Positions 53,300 to 63,478 of a stretch of 64,000 nt of DNA are shown here, in pieces (positions within the stretch are counted from its first letter, which is position 1; the number at the start of each line of letters is the position of its first letter). The notes under the pieces were generated by a model. That model had not been told where the DNA came from. It did not search any database and saw nothing but the letters and a program-made list of their open reading frames with translations. Origin of the DNA: Nitrincola schmidtii (GTDB taxonomy: Bacteria > Pseudomonadota > Gammaproteobacteria > Pseudomonadales > Balneatricaceae); NCBI RefSeq assembly GCF_008973715.1, contig NZ_WBOL01000003.1:124001-188000 (forward strand), written 5' to 3'. A program made the position numbers and the translations under genes.

Positions 53300-54436
53300 T
53301 TATCGTTTTAGTAACAACCACGCTTCGGCATAATCACCAATGTGGCGGTTGTTACTATGATAATCATCCCAATCGCGATAATAGCCACTTAACCAATCCA
53401 GTTGATACAGGTTGTCATGAAACGCGCCACCGGTATCCGCCATGACGGTTAAACGAAACACCGGTTGTCCATGTTCCTCTGTTCTCAGCAAAATAAGTCG
53501 TCCTAAACCTAGTTGGAAGATATCGCCTGCGACAGTGACTTGGGGTTTTATGGGTATTTTGTAATCCGCATCTTTACCATAACCTAAGACTCCCGGTACT
53601 TCCTTAAAATACCAGTAACGTTCTTGTTGCTCTGGGCGAATGGTTCGGTCGTAAGCAATACCGTTATTACGATGGACATTAAAATAGCGGCGCTGACCAT
53701 TGGGTTCATCAACCACAGCGGTACCTTGAAGCAGTGCGCCCTCCAAATCACTACGACTTAACCATATCAGTGATGGTGCTAGGTTTAGCATATAGCTAGA
53801 TTCTGATGAAGTCTCTTTCGCAACGATCGCTTGTTTGCCATAACGATAACGAGTGATTTCGTCACGTTTTGCATCCGCTTCTGCCAATGTTAAATGCGCT
53901 TCATCAAACGGTAAACCATACAAGGCATGAGGCGTTTGCTGTGTTTGCTGTGGCTGTCCATCAGTCAGGCGCACATAGTACTTAGTCAGTAATAAACGAT
54001 CTGCAGGTAAACGCTGAAGCAAAGGCTTCCCTTCACTTAACTGATTGGCTCGTTGTTGATCAGGTGACCAGCGAACGAGTTCAAAGTGTTGTGTAATGAA
54101 GTCTGGATTGGTTAAGCGAGAAACACGACCTGCTTGCTGATCCTCATTCACAACATCACAGATAAAAGTGAGCGTTTCTTTGATACGTTCTGGTGGTGTT
54201 TTCAACCAAGGTGTCGTACCGCCGTGAATGGTTGCAGGATCATACGCATGACCTTGACTTAGGTAATGATGAGTTTGTTGGGCGACATTACAAAGATCCT
54301 CACTAAGATCCAACCAAGTACCGGCAGGCAATTGAGTTTCGGATGAAAAGGTTGGCTTGGCCAACGTAAAAGCGCTAAAACTACTTGCGCTGATTAGCAA
54401 AGAGAGCGCTATAGCAAGTTTGTTAGATGTATTCAT
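53300..54436 (-). CDS. MltA-like lytic transglycosylase with 3D domain
   Basis: A secreted 378-aa protein with a signal peptide (residues 1-26, ending FTLAKP). The C-terminal MADTGGAFHDNLYQLDW segment is the 3D domain, with the catalytic Asp in ADTGGA. The middle has SDLEGALLQGTAVV and NVHRNNGIAYD, which resemble the double-psi barrel of MltA. It therefore probably cleaves peptidoglycan glycan strands. It lacks a lipobox, so it is periplasmic rather than a lipoprotein. Similarity is moderate and the assignment is tentative. Confidence 0.7.
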   Translation of the reverse strand: MNTSNKLAIALSLLISASSFSAFTLAKPTFSSETQLPAGTWLDLSEDLCNVAQQTHHYLSQGHAYDPATIHGGTTPWLKTPPERIKETLTFICDVVNEDQQAGRVSRLTNPDFITQHFELVRWSPDQQRANQLSEGKPLLQRLPADRLLLTKYYVRLTDGQPQQTQQTPHALYGLPFDEAHLTLAEADAKRDEITRYRYGKQAIVAKETSSESSYMLNLAPSLIWLSRSDLEGALLQGTAVVDEPNGQRRYFNVHRNNGIAYDRTIRPEQQERYWYFKEVPGVLGYGKDADYKIPIKPQVTVAGDIFQLGLGRLILLRTEEHGQPVFRLTVMADTGGAFHDNLYQLDWLSGYYRDWDDYHSNNRHIGDYAEAWLLLKR

Positions 54437-54602
54437 CGAATGGCATGTTCTCAGAAGTTGATTTCAGCCATCAAGTGTATCAAAGCAAATGTGAATGCTA
54501 AATGAGCGGTTGATCAATTCGCTTGTGGTCTTATCATTCAGAATATTTTGATGATTTGTGCTAGTGGGCTATTTAGAGGTGAGGATTTTATCAAAAAGTA
54601 CA

Positions 54603-54627
54603 GATTGCCGTTGTAATAACGGCAATC
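54603..54627 (-). terminator. terminator of the small periplasmic protein gene
   Basis: GATTGCCGTT and AACGGCAATC form a perfect 10-bp stem with a 5-base loop, 15 bases past the stop of the gene at 54642-55046. On the minus strand TGTACTTTTT follows. Confidence 0.7.
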
Positions 54628-54641
54628 AAAAACAACAATGA

Positions 54642-55046
54642 TTAGTAACCTGCTAAGCCTAGAGCTTGTTCAAACTGATCGGCATTTAACACGTCACGCC
54701 AATGATTAACGCAATTAGCTCGCATAAGCACCAATTGAGTTTCCAACGAACCGATTTCGGCGGCAAGAGAGTCGAGCACCTCTTGTGATTCATTGGCAAT
54801 AATTGCTGAACGCAATGCCGCTCTCACCTCAACCGCCTTATCTTCAACCACGCCGCGTTGCGAAGGCATCGAAGCCATCCAATTTTTAACTGCTTCACGT
54901 TGTAAATCATTCAGGTTAAACGCATCTTGATTCTGAGCAACGGCAGGTGTCAGTAACATAAGAGGGCTGGACAATTCACTAATATCACGAGACATTGCCG
55001 TTGATGAAGCGGTACAGATTGCTAAAGCGATCAAAAGTTTTTTCAT
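54642..55046 (-). CDS. small periplasmic helical protein, Spy/CnrX-like plan
   Basis: A 134-aa protein with a signal peptide (KKLLIALAICTASSTAMS) and a helical body: LNDLQREAVKNWMASMP, then AVEVRAALRSAI, then LSLETQLVL-type helices and LNADQFEQALGLAGY at the C-terminus. The layout with a terminal 'Leu-x-x-x-Gln' helix recalls periplasmic metal- or stress-linked proteins such as Spy/CpxP and CnrX. No metal ligands can be assigned. AAGGAG precedes the ATG. No regulator gene is adjacent. Confidence 0.55.
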   Translation of the reverse strand: MKKLLIALAICTASSTAMSRDISELSSPLMLLTPAVAQNQDAFNLNDLQREAVKNWMASMPSQRGVVEDKAVEVRAALRSAIIANESQEVLDSLAAEIGSLETQLVLMRANCVNHWRDVLNADQFEQALGLAGY

Positions 55047-55130
55047 GACGAACTCCTTGAATTAGTTCCAGCTATATTAGCGAAATCTGGAGTCGATGAA
55101 ACTGTGGCATATTGCCGCATCTTGGACCCA

Positions 55131-55918
<788 letters not shown>

Positions 55919-56270
55919 GATTGTTAATCCTCTAATGCATAATGTACTTGAGTATAGCTGTGCGTAGTGTCATTGTCATTACGGTAATAAATCAAAAAAC
56001 CGATTTTAGCGAGATCGTGAAAAAATGCACATGATGCTTGAGGTTTTGAGCGGCTAGCTCAAACGAGAGACGCCTGTTCTAATGTACTGACCATCTCTGC
56101 CCCAGCTTCCTCAGCCGGAAACCACAAACCAAACCATCCCCCCCAATACCCCGTAATATAGAAAAAACCTATCCATCCAAATCAAATTTTGATTTGAACA
56201 CAACGCCACAATGCTAGATCATTGTCACCAACACAATTAACACCTGCGATGACACAGAGGCACTTGATCA
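55919..56270. other. toxin-antitoxin to ydiJ divergent region
   Basis: This 352-bp region has no gene. It holds the TACTTGAGTA near-palindrome close to the antitoxin start and a C-rich stretch at about 56095-56150. I could not assign promoters or hairpins. Confidence 0.4.
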
Positions 56271-59200
56271 ATGATTCCACGTTTAGCCGAACTTAACCCG
56301 GTGCAAACGCTTTATCTCGACTTTCTCGACACCCTAAAACATCAGGGCTTTGAAGGCGATCTCAACCCTGACTATGCCAATCGAGTGGTATTGGCAACCG
56401 ATAACAGTATCTATCAAGTGCTGCCTCAAGGTGTGCTCTACCCGAAAAATACCGAAGACCTTGTTCGTATCGCTCGACTCGCGGATCAACCGCGCTTTCA
56501 TAACGTTGTCCTCAGTGCACGCGGGGGTGGTACCGGCACCAATGGACAGTCGTTGACCGATGGCCTCATCGTTGACTGCTCTAAGTACATGAACCGTATT
56601 TTGGAAATTAATCCGGATGAGCGCTGGGTTCGAGTGCAGGGTGGGGTGGTTAAGGATCAACTCAATAAAGCATTAAAACCCTATGGCCTGTTTTTTGCTC
56701 CAGAACTCTCCACCAGTAATCGAGCTACCCTTGGTGGCATGATCAATACCGATGCCAGTGGTCAAGGTTCCGTGCTCTATGGCAAAACCCGTGACCATGT
56801 CTTGTCGCTCAAAAGTGTATTGATTGGAGGTGAATGCTGGGATTCCAGAGCCATTTCGGATGAGGAGTTGGCCGTTCACCAGCAGCATGAAGGCCGAATT
56901 GGTGAAATTCACCGTGAAGTCAATGCCCTTTTTGAAACCCATAAAGCACAAATAGATGCCTGTTTTCCTAAGCTTAACCGTTGTTTAACCGGTTATGATT
57001 TAGCGCATATTCGTGACGAATCCGGTCGATTTAACCTTAATTCCTTGCTCTGCGGTGCGGAAGGTTCACTGGCTTTTATTGCTGAAGCTAAATTGAATGT
57101 ATTACCGATTCCCAAGTTTGCCGCTTTGGTAAACGTGAAATACGACAGTTTCGAGTCCTCTTTGCGCGACGCCAAAGCCTTAATGGGTTGGCAGCCTACA
57201 TCTATCGAAACGATTGATTCCAAAGTGTTGAATTTGGCGATGGGTGATATTGTTTGGGATAGCGTACGTGACTATTTTCCTCAAGAAGAGGGTGAGCCGG
57301 ATATTCGTGGTATCAACCTGATTGAATACACCAGCGATGACGAACAGGATCTGAAAGCGAAAGTCGATGTGCTTTGTCAGCATTTAACCCAGGTAAAAGG
57401 GCAAGCAGGTAAAAGCTTTGGCTATTCAGTGGTCTATGGTGCCGCAGAGATCAACAAAGTCTGGGCAATGCGCAAAAAAGCAGTGGGCTTGTTAGGCAAT
57501 GCTCAGGGCGATAAACGTCCGGTGGCTTTTGTTGAAGATACCGCCGTTCCTCCCGAAAATCTTGCTGATTTTATCATGGAGTTCCGTAAGGTCTTGGATG
57601 ATCGCGGCTTGGCCTATGGTATGTTTGGCCACGTTGATGCCGGTGTATTGCATGTGCGTCCTGCGTTGGATATGAAAGATCCTGAACAGGAAAAGCTGGT
57701 GCGTGAAATCACCGATCAGGTCGTACAATTAACAGTGAAGTACAAAGGCTTGTTGTGGGGTGAGCATGGTAAAGGTGTTCGCTCTGAATATGCACCGGAA
57801 TTTTTTGGTGAACTCTATCCTCAGTTACAGCGCATCAAAGCACTGTTTGATCCACGCAATCAGATGAACCCTGGCAAAATTGCCACTCCAGCGACGGTTG
57901 ACGGTGCGCAACTGTTAAAAATAGATGAAGTACCGATGCGTGGTCAGCATGATCGTCAAATTCCTGTTGAAGTGCGGGAAACCTATGATTCAGCCATGCA
58001 CTGTAACGGTAATGGTGCTTGCTTCAATTATGATCCGCAAGATGCCATGTGTCCGTCCTGGAAGGGGACGCGTCAGCGAATTCATTCTCCCAAGGGGCGC
58101 TCCTCTTTGATACGCGAATGGCTCAAGTTAATGAGCCAGCGCGGAACGGATCTCAACACCGAGGCAAATCAGGTTCGAGAATCCGGTTTCATCAGCAGCC
58201 TTCCGAAGCGTTTAATCAACACCGTGAAGCGTGATCGTGGTGAGTATGATTTCTCCAACGAAGTGCATGAAGCGATGATGGGTTGTCTTGCCTGTAAGTC
58301 GTGTGTCGGGCAATGTCCCATTAAGGTCAATGTTCCAGACTTTAGAGCACGTTTTCTGGAAGTTTACTACGGACGTTATCTGCGTCCAGTGAAAGATTAT
58401 CTGGTAGGCAGTTTGGAGTTTATGATTCCGACCTTGGCGAAGTTTCCGCAACCCTATAATTGGGCGATGGAGAACAGTTTTGTTCGCGCGGTAATGAAGC
58501 GCTTTGGTGGTATGGTCGACAGTCCTGTGATTTGCCGCCACAGCTTGCGCCAGGGTTTGCTAGAGCGTTCGATTGATTTTGCATCGCCAGAGACCATTCA
58601 GCAACTGACAGACTCGCAGCGCCAGCGTAGTGTGATTATTGTTCAAGACGCCTTTACCAGTTATTTTGAAACCCAACTGGTACTAGACTTGATCGACCTC
58701 CTCAGCCATTTGGGCTTTAACGTGTTGGTGGCGCCTTTTATGCCTAATGGCAAGCCTTTGCATGTCCATGGATTTATGCAGGCCTTTAACAAAGCGGCAG
58801 AGAAAAACGCTCAAATGTTAACGGCACTGGAAAGCACCGGTGTGCCACTGATCGGTATCGATCCTTCGATGACCTTAACCTATCGTTCAGAATATAAAGA
58901 CATAGGTACTGAGTTACCTAAGGTCCAGCTGATTCAAGAGTGGTTAGCCGAGGCGCTAAAAACTTTTCCTGTTAAAGGGGAAACCACACAACACACCTTT
59001 AAGTTGATGGCGCACTGCACCGAAAAAACTAATGCCGCACCGTCGATACGTCAGTGGCAAGAGGTGTTTGCCGCGCTCGGGCAAAAACTTGAGGTGCTGG
59101 CAACGGGTTGTTGCGGTATGTCAGGAACCTTTGGTCATGAAACCAACAACTACAAGCTTTCTAAAGAGATTTATGCCCTAAGCTGGAGCGAAATAGTGAA

Positions 59201-59327
59201 TAGCCCAGAGCATCGAGGTCAGTTGCTGGCAACGGGTTATTCTTGTCGTTCACAAGTGAAACGCTTAGATGATCAGCATTTGTTGCATCCAGTTCAGGCG
59301 CTTTTATCGATAGTGCAAAAGTTGTAA
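56271..59327 (+). CDS. ydiJ: YdiJ-type FAD/Fe-S D-2-hydroxyglutarate dehydrogenase
   Basis: A 1018-aa flavoprotein. The N-terminal half is an FAD-binding oxidase (LSARGGGTGTNGQSLTDGL, ELSTSNRATLGGMINTDASG) with a C-terminal FAD cap ending GEHGKGVRSEYAPEFFG and NPGKIA. It is followed by an Fe-S region (CNGNGACFNYDPQDAMCP, then CLACKSCVGQCPIKVNVP) and a CCG-type domain (ATGCCGMSGTFGHE). E. coli YdiJ has this layout and is described as a D-2-hydroxyglutarate dehydrogenase; the electron acceptor here is unknown. It lies 64 bases before rraA. Confidence 0.93.
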   Translation: MIPRLAELNPVQTLYLDFLDTLKHQGFEGDLNPDYANRVVLATDNSIYQVLPQGVLYPKNTEDLVRIARLADQPRFHNVVLSARGGGTGTNGQSLTDGLIVDCSKYMNRILEINPDERWVRVQGGVVKDQLNKALKPYGLFFAPELSTSNRATLGGMINTDASGQGSVLYGKTRDHVLSLKSVLIGGECWDSRAISDEELAVHQQHEGRIGEIHREVNALFETHKAQIDACFPKLNRCLTGYDLAHIRDESGRFNLNSLLCGAEGSLAFIAEAKLNVLPIPKFAALVNVKYDSFESSLRDAKALMGWQPTSIETIDSKVLNLAMGDIVWDSVRDYFPQEEGEPDIRGINLIEYTSDDEQDLKAKVDVLCQHLTQVKGQAGKSFGYSVVYGAAEINKVWAMRKKAVGLLGNAQGDKRPVAFVEDTAVPPENLADFIMEFRKVLDDRGLAYGMFGHVDAGVLHVRPALDMKDPEQEKLVREITDQVVQLTVKYKGLLWGEHGKGVRSEYAPEFFGELYPQLQRIKALFDPRNQMNPGKIATPATVDGAQLLKIDEVPMRGQHDRQIPVEVRETYDSAMHCNGNGACFNYDPQDAMCPSWKGTRQRIHSPKGRSSLIREWLKLMSQRGTDLNTEANQVRESGFISSLPKRLINTVKRDRGEYDFSNEVHEAMMGCLACKSCVGQCPIKVNVPDFRARFLEVYYGRYLRPVKDYLVGSLEFMIPTLAKFPQPYNWAMENSFVRAVMKRFGGMVDSPVICRHSLRQGLLERSIDFASPETIQQLTDSQRQRSVIIVQDAFTSYFETQLVLDLIDLLSHLGFNVLVAPFMPNGKPLHVHGFMQAFNKAAEKNAQMLTALESTGVPLIGIDPSMTLTYRSEYKDIGTELPKVQLIQEWLAEALKTFPVKGETTQHTFKLMAHCTEKTNAAPSIRQWQEVFAALGQKLEVLATGCCGMSGTFGHETNNYKLSKEIYALSWSEIVNSPEHRGQLLATGYSCRSQVKRLDDQHLLHPVQALLSIVQKL

Positions 59328-59391
59328 TGCATTTTAGTGACTGATAAGACAGACTATTCGCCATTAATTAACATGAATTTAGGAGAAAACC

Positions 59392-59883
59392 ATGGAAGAT
59401 TTATTACCGGAACTCTGTGATCAATTTCCGGATCTAGTGCGCGTAGTAGAACCGATGTTTGCAAACTTAGGTGGTCGTGAAACCTTTGGTGGTGAAATTG
59501 TGACCATCAAAGCTTTTGAGGATAACTCCTTAGTGCGTGAACAGGTTGCGCAACCCGGCGAAGGAAAAGTACTGGTTGTTGATGGTGGCGGTTCTATGCG
59601 CCGTGCCATGTTAGGCGATATGCTGGCTGAAAAAGCAGAAAAAAATGGTTGGGAAGGGATTATCATTTATAGCTGCATCCGTGATGTGAATGCCATCGGT
59701 CAATTGGATCTGGGTGTTCAGGCATTGGGAACACATCCGATGAAAACCGACAAGCGTGGGCTGGGTGATTTAAACGTCCCTGTGACATTTGGTGGTGTCA
59801 CCTTTACTCCCGGTGAATATGTCTATGCCGACAACAATGGTGTATTGGTTTCTGCACAGAAGCTTGAGTTGGCGGATGCATAA
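59392..59883 (+). CDS. rraA: ribonuclease E activity regulator RraA / RraA-like aldolase
   Basis: A 163-aa RraA-family trimer-forming protein. In enterobacteria RraA binds the C-terminal half of RNase E and slows RNA decay. The protein has [20 protein letters not shown], and GD-x20-RD is intact (Asp of LGDM to the Arg-Asp of CIRDVNAIG), the motif tied to hydroxymethyl-oxoglutarate aldolase or oxaloacetate decarboxylase activity. Function could be either. AGGAGA precedes the ATG. rne itself is at 4.2 kb in this window. Confidence 0.93.
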   Translation: MEDLLPELCDQFPDLVRVVEPMFANLGGRETFGGEIVTIKAFEDNSLVREQVAQPGEGKVLVVDGGGSMRRAMLGDMLAEKAEKNGWEGIIIYSCIRDVNAIGQLDLGVQALGTHPMKTDKRGLGDLNVPVTFGGVTFTPGEYVYADNNGVLVSAQKLELADA

Positions 59884-59895
59884 ACAGGCCTGTGC

Positions 59896-60492
59896 ATGAG
59901 CCAGCCTCACCATTGGATAAGTTCAACCATTCTTCTTTCGGTGTTAAAACAGCACCCTAATGGCATGAGTGAACATGCTTTACTGCTGTGGTTAAAAGAG
60001 AAGAACCATATCCAGCTAGAACCGGATGAGTTTCACGATATGATGAAACTCTTTCGTGTTCACTTTCTGTTATTTCATCGCTTATACCAATTACAAGATG
60101 AGTTGCATGCATCACAACAGGGATCATTATCCATTCACTCATTACGCATTCGCTATTTACCTTATTATGCGTGTGAGGATGCATTGATTCTGAATGATCC
60201 TTTAAGAGTTTATTATTTGGATCTTAATAACTTAAAAGATACGAATGAAGTAGACCTAGAGGAAATGTTGGCGAAATTTTGGACCTCGTTAGGGCATTTA
60301 GATGCACATGTACACGGACATCAAAAGCGCCAAGAAGCACTTAAATTGCTGGATTTGGATACCGCTGCGACAGACAAAGAGATCAAGCATGCATGGCGTC
60401 GATTAGCGATGCAGCATCATCCCGATCGGGGTGGAGATGAGGAGCAAATTAAAGCACTGAATCAAGCAGTGTCGGTGCTTTTGTCGCGATGA
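59896..60492 (+). CDS. DnaJ-related protein with C-terminal J domain
   Basis: A 198-aa protein with an N-terminal helical domain of the DNAJ-related family (residues 1-115, LKQHPNGMSEHALLLWLKEK) and a short C-terminal J domain, EALKLLDLDTAATDKEIKHAWRRLAMQHHPDRGGD, with the HPD motif that stimulates DnaK. It starts 12 bases after rraA. The client system is unknown. Confidence 0.88.
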   Translation: MSQPHHWISSTILLSVLKQHPNGMSEHALLLWLKEKNHIQLEPDEFHDMMKLFRVHFLLFHRLYQLQDELHASQQGSLSIHSLRIRYLPYYACEDALILNDPLRVYYLDLNNLKDTNEVDLEEMLAKFWTSLGHLDAHVHGHQKRQEALKLLDLDTAATDKEIKHAWRRLAMQHHPDRGGDEEQIKALNQAVSVLLSR

Positions 60493-60622
60493 TGTTTGAA
60501 CTTAGCGTCATATCTTTGATCAGATCCTTTCGAGCCATTTAATGTAGCACTCAGTCTTACAAAATTAGAATGATTCAATCGGCAAAAATTGATTGATTTT
60601 TTGATCCCAAACAGGAATGCAT

Positions 60623-61012
60623 ATGCCAAAAATAGCTAAAGTCTCTATCTATCTTATTTCAGCCATACTGATTGGTTGGGTGATGTGGACATATCTGGGT
60701 GTGAAGCCTATGTCTAAAGACTTATCGGTCATTGGTGAAGGTATGCCCGCTGTTGTGTTGGTGTATGAAAGCTATGCTCCAGCTGGTATGGAAGCCATGG
60801 AGCGCTTAAAGAAAGTGCGACCTGAACTTGAGTCTTACATGCATTTTCGTGTCGCGCACATTGGAACGCCTGAAGGTGACTTATTCGTACGTCGTCATGA
60901 TGCGTTTGATGGCGTCATGGTGCTTTTTGATAGTTCAGGTGAGGTTGTAAGAGTCACCATGGTGCCCCAAGCGATCGATCAACTGAAAGCGGAACTGGTT
61001 CGCTTACAATAA
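60623..61012 (+). CDS. membrane-anchored thioredoxin-like protein lacking CXXC
   Basis: A 129-aa protein with one N-terminal membrane helix (SIYLISAILIGWVMWTYL) and a small periplasmic domain. AVVLVYESYAPAGMEAMERL aligns with the active-site strand and helix of thioredoxins, but the Cys pair is absent, and VMVLFDSSGEVV fits the later strand. AGGA lies 7 bases before the ATG at 60623, so it is preferred to one two codons earlier. I do not recognise the family and the thioredoxin link is structural inference. Confidence 0.5.
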   Translation: MPKIAKVSIYLISAILIGWVMWTYLGVKPMSKDLSVIGEGMPAVVLVYESYAPAGMEAMERLKKVRPELESYMHFRVAHIGTPEGDLFVRRHDAFDGVMVLFDSSGEVVRVTMVPQAIDQLKAELVRLQ

Positions 61013-61119
61013 GATCTTTGCTAGTTGCTGAACTTTCAGATATACAGCATAATCTAACTACTAAATGAGCTGCCCTTGTATTTAGGTCGGCTTTATTAAT
61101 TTACAAATACACTAGAGCA

Positions 61120-61151
61120 GGGCCACCCAATGAGGGTGGCTTTGTTTTTTT
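61120..61151 (+). terminator. rho-independent terminator before rnk
   Basis: GCCACCC and GGGTGGC form a 7-bp stem with loop AATGA, followed by TTTGTTTTTTT. It lies about 110 bases past the preceding gene. Confidence 0.8.
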
Positions 61152-61215
61152 ATGGTCACTGATAAATAAATGCCACCAGCGTAAGGTTACGCAGGAGTCG
61201 TAAACGGAGATGAAG

Positions 61216-61611
61216 ATGTCAGAATTGCCCCCAATTAAAGTTACCGAGCTAGATATTGATCGATTGGAAGGAATGCTTGATAAAGCCCCTTATCGAGGTG
61301 ACACACGCTACAACGGGTTGCGTGATGAACTGGCACGCGCCATCGTCGTGGGTAATGATGAAATGCCCGAAGACGTGGTGCGTATGAACTCGACTGTCAC
61401 CTTTGAAGTGGAAGAGAGTGGTCAACAATTTCAGCGTACACTTTGCTATCCTCATGAAATTAAAGGTCAGCCTGACACCATCTCTATCTTCGCACCTATC
61501 GGAAGTGCGTTGTTAGGCTTGTCTGTCGGTCAGTTGATTGATTGGGAACTTCCAGATACCAAACATCGTCATGTTAAGATTATTAAAGTGGAAAATGTAG
61601 TGACGGTTTAA
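61216..61611 (+). CDS. rnk: nucleoside diphosphate kinase regulator Rnk
   Basis: Rnk binds RNA polymerase in the secondary channel region like GreA and influences nucleotide pools and alginate in pseudomonads. The 131-aa protein has an N-terminal short coiled coil (ELDIDRLEGMLDKAP) and the C-terminal FKBP-like GreA/GreB fold (DVVRMNSTVTFEV, LCYPHEI, ISIFAPIGSALLGLSVGQ). GGAG lies 6 bases before the ATG at 61216. Confidence 0.92.
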   Translation: MSELPPIKVTELDIDRLEGMLDKAPYRGDTRYNGLRDELARAIVVGNDEMPEDVVRMNSTVTFEVEESGQQFQRTLCYPHEIKGQPDTISIFAPIGSALLGLSVGQLIDWELPDTKHRHVKIIKVENVVTV

Positions 61612-61645
61612 TCACTAAAGATTCACCGATCTAAAGAGGATGTAC

Positions 61646-62299
61646 GTGTACGATTTACTTATTTTTGATTGGGATGGCACCATCATCGATTCTGAAGCAA
61701 GCATCATAAATAGTATGCAAGCGGCAGCGAGAGATTTGACCATTGATGAACCTGCTGATGCTGCTGTGCGTAACATCATTGGGTTAGGTTTGCCTGAAGC
61801 GATTCGGATGTTGTTTCCCGATGCTGATGACAAGTTTGTCATATCCCTAAGAGAGCGTTACGTGCATCATTTTTTATCCGCTGATCCGAGTCGTTCTTGC
61901 TTATTTCCAGGTGTTCGCGAAGCCTTGCACAATTTACATCATCAAGGATTTCGCTTGGCGGTGGCGACAGGTAAGAGTCGAAGAGGCTTAAACCGTGTAC
62001 TTGAGGATACGCAGCTAGGAAAGCTGTTCGAGATTACTAAGTGTGCAGATGAAACAGCGTCTAAGCCCGACCCAATGATGCTGGAAGAGATTCTATTTGT
62101 CACCGATGTGCCGACTCATCGAGCCGTCATGATCGGTGATACTGAGTATGATCTTGAAATGGGGCATCGAGCCAAAATGGATACTATAGCCGTTAGTTAT
62201 GGTGCACATACCATGGAGCGTTTATCACGCTGGAATCCGGTACGAGAAGTCGATGAGTTTGCAGAGTTAGAGGAATGGCTGTTAAGTCATAGACAATAA
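61646..62299 (+). CDS. HAD-family phosphatase (phosphoglycolate phosphatase-like)
   Basis: A 217-aa haloacid-dehalogenase hydrolase. Motif I is DWDGTIIDS, motif II the Thr of VATGKSRRG, motif III the Lys of ASKPDPMML and motif IV GDTEYDLEMG. A GTG at 61646 with AGAGGA 5 bases before it gives MYDLLIFDWDGT, the family start; an ATG two codons earlier directly abuts the ribosome site. It is the gene that usually follows rluC in pseudomonads. The substrate is unknown. Confidence 0.9.
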   Translation: MYDLLIFDWDGTIIDSEASIINSMQAAARDLTIDEPADAAVRNIIGLGLPEAIRMLFPDADDKFVISLRERYVHHFLSADPSRSCLFPGVREALHNLHHQGFRLAVATGKSRRGLNRVLEDTQLGKLFEITKCADETASKPDPMMLEEILFVTDVPTHRAVMIGDTEYDLEMGHRAKMDTIAVSYGAHTMERLSRWNPVREVDEFAELEEWLLSHRQ

Positions 62300-62377
62300 T
62301 TTAACGATAGTAAGATTTCATCAACAGCAGTTACAGAAAGCATCCATAGACAGAAAGCTAATTAAAAGGAGATCGAT

Positions 62378-63469
62378 GTGAGTCAAAATCCTTGGGATGA
62401 TCCAGATAAAAAAGACCCATTAACCACCGATGACGTATCTGGTGAAGCAACTGATGCAGCAGAGCCTCCTAAACTTGACACCAAGGTAGATAAAGCCTTG
62501 AAGTCTGTTGCTGATGGCGCGGATAAAAGTAAAGAGTGGCGTCTGATAGAAAAAGTAGTATCTACGCTGAATGTTGAGCAAAGACGCTCACGTCGTTGGG
62601 GGATCTTTTTTAAATCTTTGACCTTTATCTACCTTTTTGCCCTGCTAGGTATTTTCTTAATGGGTCGCGATATATCAGGCGCAAAAGAATCGGTAGATCG
62701 ACAGCCTCATGTTGCTATCATCGAAGTTAGAGGTGTTATTGCGGACACCGCTGATGCGAGTGCTGATAATGTGATTACAGCCTTACGTAAAGCTTTTTCG
62801 ACGCGTCAGGCAGAAGCCGTCATTTTGAGAATCAACAGTCCGGGCGGCAGTCCTGTTCAAGCGGGTTATATTAATGATGAAATTAACCGTTTAAGGGCCT
62901 TGAATCCCGATAAGAAAGTTTATGCTGTCATAACCGACATTGGCGCCTCAGGTGGTTATTATGTTGCCGTAGCTGCCGATGAAATCTACGCTGATAAATC
63001 AAGTCTTGTGGGTTCGATAGGTGTTACCGCTTCAGGGTTTGGTTTCGTTGATCTTATTGAAAAAATGGGTATCGAACGTCGTATTATGACTTCAGGTGAT
63101 AATAAGGCATTTTTGGACCCGTTTAGCCCGCAGAAAGAAGATGAAACGGAATTTTGGAAAACTGTCTTAGCTACTACTCATCAGCAATTTATTCGTGTGG
63201 TTCAAGAGGGGCGAGGTGATCGTCTTGTTGATACTAATGAAGTGTTTACTGGATTAATTTGGAGTGGCGAGCAGGCTTTAGAGCTCGGCTTAATTGATGG
63301 ATTAGGTAGCTCCAGTTATGTTGCTCGTGAGCTAGTGGGTGTCGAGCGTATTATTGACTACACACACACGCCATCACCTTTTGATCGATTATTTGATCGT
63401 TTAGGTGTATCTATCGCTAAGCACTTGTCCATGCAGTTAACGCAACAATGGGCACCAGAGCTGCGTTAA
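62378..63469 (+). CDS. sppA: signal peptide peptidase SppA, S49 family
   Basis: A 363-aa inner-membrane S49 protease that degrades cleaved signal peptides. A cytoplasmic acidic N-terminus (to about residue 80) is followed by a single anchor (IFFKSLTFIYLFALLGIFLMG). The catalytic Ser is in GASGGYYVAVAAD and the general-base Lys in ADKSSLVGSIG. AAGGAG fits the GTG start at 62378. It follows the HAD gene and precedes maf, the conserved order. Confidence 0.92.
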   Translation: MSQNPWDDPDKKDPLTTDDVSGEATDAAEPPKLDTKVDKALKSVADGADKSKEWRLIEKVVSTLNVEQRRSRRWGIFFKSLTFIYLFALLGIFLMGRDISGAKESVDRQPHVAIIEVRGVIADTADASADNVITALRKAFSTRQAEAVILRINSPGGSPVQAGYINDEINRLRALNPDKKVYAVITDIGASGGYYVAVAADEIYADKSSLVGSIGVTASGFGFVDLIEKMGIERRIMTSGDNKAFLDPFSPQKEDETEFWKTVLATTHQQFIRVVQEGRGDRLVDTNEVFTGLIWSGEQALELGLIDGLGSSSYVARELVGVERIIDYTHTPSPFDRLFDRLGVSIAKHLSMQLTQQWAPELR

Positions 63470-63478
63470 TTGTTATAG

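Noticed and set aside
55919-56270. Small RNA gene or unlisted small protein before ydiJ
   Set aside because: No open frame with a ribosome site and no terminator-like hairpin could be found; the C-rich stretch alone is not evidence.
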